Assembly: GCA_029860345.1 (NCBI GenBank)
Contig: JAOUBJ010000011.1
Coordinates: forward strand, 1-64,000
Length of the DNA stretch: 64,000 nucleotides
From: Candidatus Zixiibacteriota bacterium
Lineage (GTDB): Bacteria; Zixibacteria; MSB-5A5; GN15; FEB-12
Reading direction: 5' to 3'
This document shows, piece after piece, positions 54,169 to 62,857 of the stretch. The position numbers and the translations under genes are program-made. A model generated the notes under the pieces. It did not search any database. It saw nothing but the letters and a program-made list of their open reading frames with translations, and was not told the DNA's origin. Position 1 is the stretch's first letter. The number at the start of each line of letters is the position of its first letter.

Positions 54169-54692
54169 ATGTGCAGGTCTACATCGGCCAGCCCGGACTT
54201 GAAAACAACGGTGTCATTATAGGTGCCCTCACGTCGGAAGATTCCAAGATAGCTCTGGCCCTCATTATAGAGATACCATTGGTTGTCAAAAAACTCGTCG
54301 TCCGGCATCGCGAAGAACTCCAAGTGATAATCCGGCTCCACATATTCCACGTTCGATTCACCCAACATGCTTTTGACATCGGCCACGGCGGCCGCCTTGC
54401 TGTCGGTATAGAAGATGTGTACTCGCTCGAAACCGGCGCCTTTGATAAGCTGGGGTTTCATCTGTAGCCTGGTAAGCGGCTCCAGCCGGTTGCCTTTGCT
54501 CAACCCTTTTGATACTACATCAAGACGAACGTTGGATTTCAGTTTGACGATGAATTTGCCGGGGATGGGACCGGTCGGGCCGTTTTCACGGTAGACGGCT
54601 TCGCTGCTGGACACGAAAACGGCAGCTAATACCAGTAGATTAATGAGCGTTCTGATCACCTTGTACCTCATGAGCTTGTAATCATTAAACAT
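53856..54692 (-). pseudogene. N-terminal fragment of the S8 protease (frameshifted)
   Basis: The signal peptide (VIRTLINLLVLAAVFVSSSEA) and inhibitor-like propeptide (KFIVKLKSNVRLDVVSKGL, HIFYTDSKAAAVADVKSMLG, NVEYVEPDYHLEFF) of the subtilisin are in this frame to about 54168; sequence beyond is out of frame and not protein-like. The shift is -1 relative to this frame. No slippery heptamer is seen, so a mutation or an assembly error is more likely than programmed frameshifting. Confidence 0.7.
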
Positions 54693-54775
54693 TGCGCCGT
54701 GAGGGGCCGGCGTCAGGACCTTTCATGTACAAGACGATCTGCGCCATCGATTCGTTTAACCTCCATAGTACTTGT

Positions 54776-54803
54776 AAGATACCGGCAATCAAAAAGTTGT
54801 CAA
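54776..54803 (-). promoter_or_regulatory. Sigma-70 promoter of the protease operon
   Basis: TTGACA (rc of 54798-54803), 16-base spacer, TATCTT (rc of 54776-54781). It precedes the protease/propeller operon by about 80 bases. The rest of the gap 54804-55150 shows a 12-bp palindrome ATTGTATACAAT at 54998-55009, no gene. Confidence 0.6.
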
Positions 54804-55150
54804 GGCAGAAAGGGCCGGGGCGGCTTGCGGGTGGGGAATTCAGTAAGGCGACATCCCTGAGATACCGCCGAATCGCCGGGAGCCGCGCGGTGTCAGGTCC
54901 TTTCCTGCCATTGGTGAGCCAGCCGCTTAACCCGGAGCCCGAAGGAAAAATAGTGTCAACACTGAATTCTCCGAAGGAAAAACAGCTTTGAAACAGCATT
55001 GTATACAATTGTATTGTGAAGACCAAACTATGCCGTCTGTCGGAAAACTGTGATGAGCATCCGGTCCTTTGGCAGCAGGGCCGCCACAGATCAATGCACT
55101 GGGTATAGTTGTAACAATCAGCTGCCTCGGGCCGGCTCACGGAGGAGGAT

Positions 55151-55657
55151 ATGGTAGCAGGAATTCGATACTTGGTGGGAATGTTACTCTTGGCATCACC
55201 TCTTATTACAGGATGCGGATCAAGCATGGAAACTGAACTGGAACGTAACAAAGATCTCGTTCGTCTTGAGAGCGAAGAGATTGGGAACAAGGGCAATCTC
55301 GACATAATTGACGAACTGTTCTCTGTTGACATCGTTCGCCATTTCCTTCCAGATGGTTCCCAAACGAAAGGCCTTGAAGAATTGCGCGAGCGTATAGCTC
55401 ACCACCGCAAGGCATTTCCAGATTGGGCAGAAGAAATCAAGCTGATCGTTGCCGAAGGCGATTATGTTGCGATTCATTGGACATCCACTGGAACGAATAC
55501 GGGTAGGTTCCGTGGCAGCCCACCCACTGGGAAACGGATTCAAACAAATGACATGTCGATCTTTCGAATTGTTGATGGTAAGATTGTGGAGCAGTGGCTC
55601 CTGCCGGATGTGTTGACCCTGAATCGACAACTCGGCCTCATTCCGCAGTCACCGTAG
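55151..55657 (+). CDS. Lipoprotein with SnoaL-like ester cyclase domain
   Basis: A 168-residue protein with lipobox LITGC near residue 22 and a SnoaL-type alpha+beta fold (KGLEELRERIAHHRKAFPDWAEEIKLIVAEGDYVAIHW, THxGxFRG-like TNTGRFRGSPPTGKRI, IVEQWLLPDVL). Polyketide cyclase-like proteins of this family often lack enzymatic roles. Strong ribosome-binding site GGAGGAGG. Export of a SnoaL domain as a lipoprotein is unusual. Confidence 0.85.
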   Translation: MVAGIRYLVGMLLLASPLITGCGSSMETELERNKDLVRLESEEIGNKGNLDIIDELFSVDIVRHFLPDGSQTKGLEELRERIAHHRKAFPDWAEEIKLIVAEGDYVAIHWTSTGTNTGRFRGSPPTGKRIQTNDMSIFRIVDGKIVEQWLLPDVLTLNRQLGLIPQSP

Positions 55658-55900
55658 GTCGGAACCCTCTTAGCGGGGCCGACATCAGTCATTGGCAGAA
55701 CCAGAAACGGTTCTGCCCTACGATTATTGCTGCCCCGTCTTATTAGTGTGCAAGTGTTGGAGTTTGGCGGCTCCGAAGACGGACCGACCCTACGGCAGAA
55801 TCCACGTGTGGCACCCTCAAACTTGGTATGGAGCGGCTCTGGATACCCGCCCCAAACAAGGTTTGAGGCGGCCACCCGACTTGGGTGTCCGACAGAGCGC
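55658..55900. repeat. Intergenic palindrome and repeat words
   Basis: Palindrome at 55694-55717 (GGCAGAACC/GGTTCTGCC) and a CCCAAACAAGGTTTGAGGCGG word at 55849-55877. Confidence 0.6.
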
Positions 55901-57310
55901 TTAAAGACGGTACTTCTGGCGGTTCAGTTCGAGTTGTGAATCGCAGGCGATGATTTCGCGGCGAATCGAGGCTTTGAGGTCATCGAGGTTATCAGCATCG
56001 GCCTTGTTCATGAGGTAGGTGACTATGGCAAAGAACTCGGCGGATGGTATCAGACAGATATCCGCCTGTCGGGCCAGGTCCATGCATTCTGGCTCGAACC
56101 AATCGGTGCGCTCTTCCGGAGGGCGGCCTCGGTCGGCATTGCCGATCAATACACCCTTGGTGGCCGCTCGGGAGTTTTGCTGATCAACCACTTGTTTGAA
56201 GTTATCTACATCCGACGACGTGATAGGGCCCTGGTCCGATGTTGCTGCGGCGAAAACGACTCGATGCCCGTCGTTCTCCGTCTCCACAGCAACCCATACA
56301 CTGCTATCATGTTCACAACTGAGCACATGAGTGGTAAAGCCGAGCTTGCTCAAAGCAATCTCTATAGCCGAGGCCATTTGATCACGTTCCCTGTGCAACA
56401 TATTGGCCAGTTGTCTCAGGTCCTCATGCTTGTGCTGCAAACCAGCCAGTTGCCTTTTGAGAGTCTCGATCTGGGTCTCGGCCAGATCGATCCCGGCCCG
56501 GAATGGACTCAGATCATTCAACTGTGTCTCGTACTGGCTGATCCATTTGGGTCGATCGGGATTGAGTCGGTGACGTTTATGCACCTCGGTGAAAGCGCTG
56601 ACCAGGTGCGCGGCTTCCCCCTCGCTGCTGAATCTCGGCACTACATATACCAGGCCCGGCCAGTCAACACTGGTCAACCGAGATACAATCGGGTCTTTGA
56701 AGTACGGTCCACCGACTGCGATAATCTCCCGTCGCCCCTTGTCCATGACGTTTTGGGTTTGAATACAGTCGACGGCTCCCCTGCCGAACAGTTTGCTGAC
56801 CGGATCGTTCGGCGCCAGGTAGCGGACGGCCCTCAAGTGGCAACTTTTGAATGAGTATTTCCCAAGAATTTCTTCCAACCAAAAGAAAGCCGACAGCAAT
56901 GACTGCGTGTATGTTCCACCGCCGGCCGTAGTTCTCTTGCGAACTTTGATATGCGAGTTTGGTATCTGTGATCTTAGCACCAGAACACCACCACGATTGA
57001 GCAGCCCCAGCAAACCTGTCGACGCCTGCTTGATGCCGACAAGGTACTGACCAAATTCGCGCTCATCGTAGGGGAAGTACTCAGTTTCGGATAGATCGCT
57101 TGAGTTGTTCCGCAAGCCGTGAGCCTCAGCGAAGGCCAGGGGATCAAGGAACAGAATGTTGTAGTCGCTGAAATCGTCACCGGCCAGCAGATCGGTATGG
57201 TTGTAAGTCTGCTGATCGACAGACCAGTTAACAAACATCACCTTGCCTGCCGCCTTGGCGTCAACGGCGGTCAGACCTTTGTCATCGGATGTGATTGTCC
57301 GTGTCACCAT
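55901..57310 (-). CDS. Unknown protein with degenerate nuclease-like C-terminal domain
   Basis: A 469-residue cytoplasmic protein. N-terminal ~250 residues are alpha/beta (VMFVNWSVDQQTYNHTDLLAG, GGVLVLRSQIPNSHI), then a coiled coil (QIETLKRQLAGLQHKHEDLRQL), then a domain with the order of a restriction-endonuclease-like fold (GFTTHVLSCEHDSSVWVAVE, GPITSSDVDNFKQVVDQ, GVLIGNADRGRPPEERTDW). The usual E-V-K catalytic strand appears as VVFAAATS, so the nuclease centre seems lost. Start at 57310 has no strong ribosome-binding site; ATG 57238 is an alternative. Role unknown; a defence-related origin is conceivable but not shown. Confidence 0.7.
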   Translation of the reverse strand: MVTRTITSDDKGLTAVDAKAAGKVMFVNWSVDQQTYNHTDLLAGDDFSDYNILFLDPLAFAEAHGLRNNSSDLSETEYFPYDEREFGQYLVGIKQASTGLLGLLNRGGVLVLRSQIPNSHIKVRKRTTAGGGTYTQSLLSAFFWLEEILGKYSFKSCHLRAVRYLAPNDPVSKLFGRGAVDCIQTQNVMDKGRREIIAVGGPYFKDPIVSRLTSVDWPGLVYVVPRFSSEGEAAHLVSAFTEVHKRHRLNPDRPKWISQYETQLNDLSPFRAGIDLAETQIETLKRQLAGLQHKHEDLRQLANMLHRERDQMASAIEIALSKLGFTTHVLSCEHDSSVWVAVETENDGHRVVFAAATSDQGPITSSDVDNFKQVVDQQNSRAATKGVLIGNADRGRPPEERTDWFEPECMDLARQADICLIPSAEFFAIVTYLMNKADADNLDDLKASIRREIIACDSQLELNRQKYRL

Positions 57311-57525
57311 AACTTACTACTTCGTCCAGGCAGTCTCCTAATGCCTGAGTTCATCAACCGGCTTGGCTCAGCCGGCGCCTTCCCCCTGGTATGGCCTTCA
57401 TCGCCTGCACATCAAGGATGCAGCCCATGCCTGTATGATCGGTATCTGGGGTGAATGGTTGATAAGAATCCTGAAATATCCACCATCCTCCAGGTCAATC
57501 GGGGTGCCGGTAACCCGCTTTCTGG
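57311..57525. other. Gap without recognised gene
   Basis: Divergent intergenic region between the nuclease-like gene and the propeller protein; its right end leads into the promoter at 57526. No repeat family member was seen. Confidence 0.4.
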
Positions 57526-57553
57526 TTGACAAAACAGCCGGTTCGGCTATTAT
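57526..57553 (+). promoter_or_regulatory. Sigma-70 promoter of the 1244-residue protein
   Basis: TTGACA (57526-57531), 16-base spacer, TATTAT (57548-57553), leader about 97 bases. Confidence 0.65.
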
Positions 57554-57657
57554 GAGTGGATAGTTACAATCAGTATTACAATCCGGAAGTCGACTTCATC
57601 AGTTCAAGTCATTGACGCCACCGGACGCAAGAAGAGACAACCAGGCTGAGGAGTATC

Positions 57658-60600
57658 ATGAAAAAACTCTGTTTATTGACGTCAATCGCTCTGATCTTCG
57701 TTGCGGCTGCGTTTTTCTTTATGGATAAGCAGCCGGTCGAAGTCGACAATAGCTTCTATACCGACATCACTCCCTATATCTGGAAAAACAACGGCAAAGT
57801 TCCCAAGCTAAAACAACGACCCAACGATTGGTTCTACGCCCAGCGCTCGCTCCCCTACGCCACAATACCGCCTGGCAAGCAGCTGGCCGCGGTGGAGGCA
57901 ACCCAGGCAGCCAGAAAACTCGTGCAAAGCGAGGATAAGGTCATCTCCTGGACCGAAGCGGGACCGACCAATGTGGCCGGTCGCATTACTGACATCGCCG
58001 TACATCCATCGGAACCGAACACTGTCTATGTGGGTGCTGCAGCCGGCGGAGTTTTCAAGTCGTTTAATGGTGGCGTTAGCTGGACACCGATTTTCGATGA
58101 TGTCGGTACGCCTTCAATCGGCGCCATCGCCATCAATCCCAGTGACGCCGGCACCATCTATGTCGGAACCGGCGAAGCCAATGCCGCAGCCGACACCTAT
58201 GAAGGCACCGGCATATACAAGTCCACCGACTCCGGGCAGACATGGACCCAGATGGGATTGGATTCAAGCTACCACATCGGACGAATCGTCATCGACCCGC
58301 TACGGCCGGAAACCCTGTTCGTGGCCGTGGCCGGAAAACACTTCGGCGCAACAAATCCCGACCGCGGACTTTACCGCTCACAAGACGGCGGCGCCACCTG
58401 GGAACAGGTGTTGTATGTCTCGGATTCCACCAGTTGCATCGATGTTGTCTACGATGCGCCGTCGGGCACAGTGGTGGCGGCCATGTGGGAGAAAGTGCGC
58501 TATGTGGACATATACAAAATCTACGGCGGTATTACCAGCGGGATATATAGGTCGACCAATCACGGCGACAGTTGGACGATGCTGGATACCGACGACGGTC
58601 TGCCCGGTCCGATCGACAGTTGTGGCAGGATTGGTCTCACCATGGAGCCTAACAGCGGCACCTGCTATGCCATGTACAATAATCTAAACGGTTACGATTT
58701 GCTGGGGATGTATCGGAGCGATGACGTGGGCGCCAACTGGTACCAGGTCAATGACGGCTCATTGTATGGGACCTATGGCGGTTTCGGCTGGTATTTCGGC
58801 CAGGTGCGGGTTGCGCCGGGAAATCCCAACACTGTGTTTTCGCTGGGTGTACAGATGATGCGAAGCACTAACGGCGGCCTGAGTTGGTCGGAAGTTACCG
58901 GCGCCACTCATGTCGACCATCATGCCATGTGGATCAATCCGACCGACCCCAATCATATCTACAACGGTTGCGACGGCGGTGTGAATGTCAGCACCAACTC
59001 AGGCAACTCCTGGACGGTGCTTGAGAACATGCCCAACACGCAGTTCTATGCTATTACCATCGATCCCAACAACCCCGAACGGCTCTACGGCGGTACCCAG
59101 GACAACGGCACCAACCGCACCCTGACCGGAGCGCTCAACGACTGGGATCATATTTTCGGCGGCGACGGTTTCTACGTGGTGATTGACCCGCGCAATTCCG
59201 ATGTCATGTTCTGCGAGTACCAGTGGGGCAACATGTACCGGTCCAGCGACGGCGGTTACAACTGGGAGTCGGCCATGAACGGGATTGACTATTCCAGTGA
59301 TCGCCACAACTGGAATACGCCGATTGTAATGAACCCGGTCAACGCCGACTACGTGTACTACGGCTCCAACCGTCTGTGGGAATCAATCGACAACGGCCTA
59401 TCCTGGCATGTTATCAGTGGCGACCTCAGTGGAGGACCTTATCCCGATAAACCGAGTTATGGAACCATCACTACTATATCGGTATCGGCCTACGACCCCG
59501 ATGTAATCTGGGTCGGGACCGACGACGGCAAGGTTCAATATACCGACGCCGGTGGCGAGGACTGGTTCGATGTCAGCGCTTCGCTCCCCAATCGATGGGT
59601 GACCAGGGTTGTCGCCGATCCCTCCAATGACAATATCGCATACGTTTGCATTTCAGGATATCAATGGTCCGAACCTCTGCCGCGCATCTATCGGACAACC
59701 AACAAGGGCGCCAACTGGACGCCCATCCACGGTGACCTGCCCGATGTTCCAGTCAACGATCTGATTCTCGACCCGCATATTGTGGATCGGATATATATCG
59801 GTACCGACGTCGGCGTCTGGGCCACCGATAATCTCGGCACCAACTGGTACCCGATCGACAACGGCGCACCAATCGCCACCGTGCATGATCTGGATTTCCA
59901 CCGGGGTACCCGCAAGCTGGTGGCCGGGACGCATGGTCGTTCGATGTTCATGACCACCATTGAGTGTCCCGATGTTACCGATTCCGACCTGGACGGCATT
60001 ATGGACCTGTGCGACAATTGCCCGTCGACGAGCAACCCGGATCAGGCCGACGCCGATTATGACCAGGTCGGCGACCTCTGCGACGACTGTACCGACACCG
60101 ACCAGGATAACTACGGTAATCCCGGATACGCCAACAACACCTGCCCCGACGATAACTGTCCGTATGCCTTCAACCCCCTTCAGGAAGACACCGACGACGA
60201 CGGCGTGGGTGATGCCTGCGACTACCGCGTACCCGAGTGGGACACCGTGACCAGTTGCGGCACGCAGTTGATAGTCGGCGTCAACGGCAATTTCGGCAAA
60301 CAGGGTCAGTGGGGCGCTAATCTGGACTATGCCAACTTTGGTGACTGCGAACCGTGGCAGGGCATCTATGTGTACGACGGCTCGCCGGTCGTCTGTCGGG
60401 ACACCGGCGGCGTGGTGGCCGGTTGGGCCATATTCGGCGACAACCGATTCAGTCTGGTCGACGATCAGAAACTGCCGGTACCAACGGTTACAACTTCCGA
60501 TTACGATATCTACGAAAGCGGTACTTTCATCACCCAGGATTCAGCTTTAGCTTTGGAGAAAACCTGGTGGGCGCCAAGGCAGGGACCCGACTGCAATTTT

Positions 60601-61392
60601 GTAATCCAACAGTTACGCCTCTACTCATATAATGGTCAAACCCACACCGGACTGGCCATAGGTGAAGCCATCGACTGGGATATCCCATCGGATAACGGCG
60701 CCGACAACACCGGCGCCTTTCACTACGACGGGCTTGATCGGCTGGTCTACCTCAGGGGAACCGACGACGGCTCCGGTTGTCAACTGGGCACCGACCGATA
60801 CGGCGGACAGGCCTGGCTCGGTTCATACACTACCGATACTTGCGGTTTTTCCACCGACGGACCCTACGGCGCTTACACCGACCGCAACTCTGTGTGGGTC
60901 TGGCCCAACGGTAACTTCGTACCATCCGAGTTGTACAGCAACATGCAGCAGGCCGGATTCGCCGCTGAGCCGGCGGCTACCGATCAACACACCGTCATGA
61001 CGTTCTTTGCCAACCACACTCTTGACGCTCAAGACACTCTAACTGTTTTCACGGCCTTGATCACCGTTCATGAGGGAGACTCGACCGATCTCTTTGCCAG
61101 TCTTGATGCCGCCCAGGCCTGGTTCGGTTCGCAAATCCAACCGAATTGCGGATGCTGCATGCCGCCGATTCGGGGCAACGTCGACTATGATCCCGGCGAT
61201 ATCATGGACATTTCCGATTTGGTGTACCTGGTCGACTACATGTTTACCGCCGGGCCGGATCTGCCGTGCTGGGCGGAGGGCAATGTCAACGGAGAGGGAC
61301 CGGACTCCAGCGCCGGTATCGACATCTCCGATCTGGTGCATTTGGTCGATTACATGTTTACCGGCGGTCCACCCCCGGCCGATTGTCCGTAG
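57658..61392 (+). CDS. Very large secreted sortilin/BNR-like propeller with dockerin ends
   Basis: A 1244-residue protein. Signal peptide or anchor ([17 protein letters not shown]), then ~750 residues of sortilin/BNR-type propeller repeats with the SxDxGxxW theme ([37 protein letters not shown]). From ~775 thrombospondin type 3-like loops ([32 protein letters not shown]), a further beta domain, and two terminal dockerin-like repeats ([39 protein letters not shown]). Likely a cell-surface or secreted binding protein or glycoside-acting enzyme; catalytic residues were not identified. Confidence 0.9.
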   Translation: MKKLCLLTSIALIFVAAAFFFMDKQPVEVDNSFYTDITPYIWKNNGKVPKLKQRPNDWFYAQRSLPYATIPPGKQLAAVEATQAARKLVQSEDKVISWTEAGPTNVAGRITDIAVHPSEPNTVYVGAAAGGVFKSFNGGVSWTPIFDDVGTPSIGAIAINPSDAGTIYVGTGEANAAADTYEGTGIYKSTDSGQTWTQMGLDSSYHIGRIVIDPLRPETLFVAVAGKHFGATNPDRGLYRSQDGGATWEQVLYVSDSTSCIDVVYDAPSGTVVAAMWEKVRYVDIYKIYGGITSGIYRSTNHGDSWTMLDTDDGLPGPIDSCGRIGLTMEPNSGTCYAMYNNLNGYDLLGMYRSDDVGANWYQVNDGSLYGTYGGFGWYFGQVRVAPGNPNTVFSLGVQMMRSTNGGLSWSEVTGATHVDHHAMWINPTDPNHIYNGCDGGVNVSTNSGNSWTVLENMPNTQFYAITIDPNNPERLYGGTQDNGTNRTLTGALNDWDHIFGGDGFYVVIDPRNSDVMFCEYQWGNMYRSSDGGYNWESAMNGIDYSSDRHNWNTPIVMNPVNADYVYYGSNRLWESIDNGLSWHVISGDLSGGPYPDKPSYGTITTISVSAYDPDVIWVGTDDGKVQYTDAGGEDWFDVSASLPNRWVTRVVADPSNDNIAYVCISGYQWSEPLPRIYRTTNKGANWTPIHGDLPDVPVNDLILDPHIVDRIYIGTDVGVWATDNLGTNWYPIDNGAPIATVHDLDFHRGTRKLVAGTHGRSMFMTTIECPDVTDSDLDGIMDLCDNCPSTSNPDQADADYDQVGDLCDDCTDTDQDNYGNPGYANNTCPDDNCPYAFNPLQEDTDDDGVGDACDYRVPEWDTVTSCGTQLIVGVNGNFGKQGQWGANLDYANFGDCEPWQGIYVYDGSPVVCRDTGGVVAGWAIFGDNRFSLVDDQKLPVPTVTTSDYDIYESGTFITQDSALALEKTWWAPRQGPDCNFVIQQLRLYSYNGQTHTGLAIGEAIDWDIPSDNGADNTGAFHYDGLDRLVYLRGTDDGSGCQLGTDRYGGQAWLGSYTTDTCGFSTDGPYGAYTDRNSVWVWPNGNFVPSELYSNMQQAGFAAEPAATDQHTVMTFFANHTLDAQDTLTVFTALITVHEGDSTDLFASLDAAQAWFGSQIQPNCGCCMPPIRGNVDYDPGDIMDISDLVYLVDYMFTAGPDLPCWAEGNVNGEGPDSSAGIDISDLVHLVDYMFTGGPPPADCP

Positions 61393-61517
61393 GGAAATAG
61401 TAGGGCGTCCGCCGCCGCGGATTAGAGGTTCCGCCAACGGTGAGTGGCAGCCGTAGGTCGAAACCCCTGTTTTGTGCGTGGTGTACGTCCTCGTGCGCCA
61501 CGTTAATCGATGTTGGA
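61393..61517. repeat. Short gap with dispersed repeat word
   Basis: Contains a GTAGGTCGAAACCCC word and at 61474-61504 the inverse of the 31-base word at 26675-26705. Confidence 0.5.
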
Positions 61518-62375
61518 TCAAGAGGTCGGCTTCTTCTTCGCCAGGAGCATCAATTTGGGGCTGAACAGCGAACTCTCGATAAAGCCGCCTTTGAAGAAAG
61601 TATATAACACCGCATCATGTACTTCCTGAAAGCGCATGAGCAGGTTCATGAGAAAGGTCTTGATCTTGCTCTTTTTGGGTCCGTAGATCAAACCGCAGTT
61701 CCAGGTGCCGATGAACTTGCACACGAGCACCTCAAATTGATCGGACGGACAACAACTGAGCATATTCTTCTTCTTCATAATATTAAGATTGTGCGCCTCA
61801 ATTGCATGAGGAGCAAAAAACTTAATCATCAGATAATTCAACCATCGAAAATTCGGCACTGTCAATAACAGATAGCCATCAGGTTTCAATAGGTCGGTGT
61901 GAGCACGTATGACGTCGTCCATCTCGGTGAAGTGTTCGATTAGACCGTGCGACATGACAACATCAAACTGTTCTGAGTATTCACGCTGGAATTCCCTATC
62001 GAAAACATCGGAGTGAATTACGTGGCTTTCATCAAACCCGTGTGCGGCGAAATTGCGCCGGTTCAGGGCCGCGCCGGACTCGGTGTATTCCACGCCGTAT
62101 GGGATATAGCCGAATCTACGATGCATGGCCAGCAGTTCGTTGCCGGGCGAACTGCCGACCTCCAGCACTTTGAGGGGACCTTCGGGCAGGTATTTGCCGC
62201 ACTGAACATCGTACAGCAAGTACTTGACATAGCCGTCTTTGATTTTTCCGAAGAAGCGATCAGCCAACCCGGCTTTGAGACCGGACCGGGCGCCACTGGT
62301 AACCTCATCGGCGCCGGATTCGACCTCAACTTCCCAGTAGTCTTTTTCCGTCAGCTTCTTCTTGGACATCATCAA
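61518..62375 (-). CDS. SAM-dependent methyltransferase
   Basis: A 285-residue class I methyltransferase: motif I VLEVGSSPGNELLAMHRR, motif VVMSHGLIEHFTEMDDVIRAH, C-terminal cap with cysteines. A consensus promoter precedes it. It stands divergent from the flippase gene at 62858, a common setting in polysaccharide clusters, so a role in sugar methylation is plausible but unproven. Confidence 0.85.
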   Translation of the reverse strand: MMMSKKKLTEKDYWEVEVESGADEVTSGARSGLKAGLADRFFGKIKDGYVKYLLYDVQCGKYLPEGPLKVLEVGSSPGNELLAMHRRFGYIPYGVEYTESGAALNRRNFAAHGFDESHVIHSDVFDREFQREYSEQFDVVMSHGLIEHFTEMDDVIRAHTDLLKPDGYLLLTVPNFRWLNYLMIKFFAPHAIEAHNLNIMKKKNMLSCCPSDQFEVLVCKFIGTWNCGLIYGPKKSKIKTFLMNLLMRFQEVHDAVLYTFFKGGFIESSLFSPKLMLLAKKKPTS

Positions 62376-62396
62376 TCCAGTTTAACAGTATCTGAG

Positions 62397-62425
62397 AGTA
62401 TAGCCGGCCAATGCTTGACTGTCAA
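62397..62425 (-). promoter_or_regulatory. Sigma-70 promoter of the methyltransferase
   Basis: TTGACA (rc of 62420-62425), 17-base spacer, TATACT (rc of 62397-62402). The predicted start site lies about 15 bases from the gene start. Confidence 0.7.
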
Positions 62426-62857
62426 GCGGCTATCTTGCATGTACTCTCTGTCGGCAGTCAGGCCTGTTTCTTGCGCTTGGCAGTGATGAATCAGCCATAA
62501 ATGGCTAACTTGCGCTTCGCGCGCCTTTGCTCCATGTTATGTCTCACCTGGGGTGGCCGTCTCAAGTCTTGTTTGGTGCGCTTACCAAGATTCACCCCCA
62601 AACCGGGTTTGAGGGTGCCACCCAGCCGGATCAAGTCCGGCATGACGAATGCATGAGATTGCCGCGCTCCCCCGCGAAACGCGGGATCGCTCGCAATGAC
62701 TCAACGTGGAATTTCCTCTACAAATCCTCCGCATCTCTGCTGTGGCCAAGTCGACCGATACTCATCTTTAGTTTGCCTGTAAGCGACCGGCCGCTTTCTT
62801 TGCTGGTTGATCTTGAATCGTCGGCCGATTTGTTTGACAAACGGGAAAGTCCGAAAG
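62426..62857. repeat. Repeat-bearing intergenic gap
   Basis: Contains an inverted GTGGCCGTCTCAAGTCTTG word at 62551-62576 and the CACCCCCAAACCGGGTTTGAG word at 62593-62623. The plus-strand open frame over this gap and into the flippase region is out of frame with the real protein. Confidence 0.5.

Noticed and set aside
54165-54190. Programmed -1 frameshift in the S8 protease
   Set aside because: No slippery heptamer or downstream pseudoknot signal was seen near the junction.
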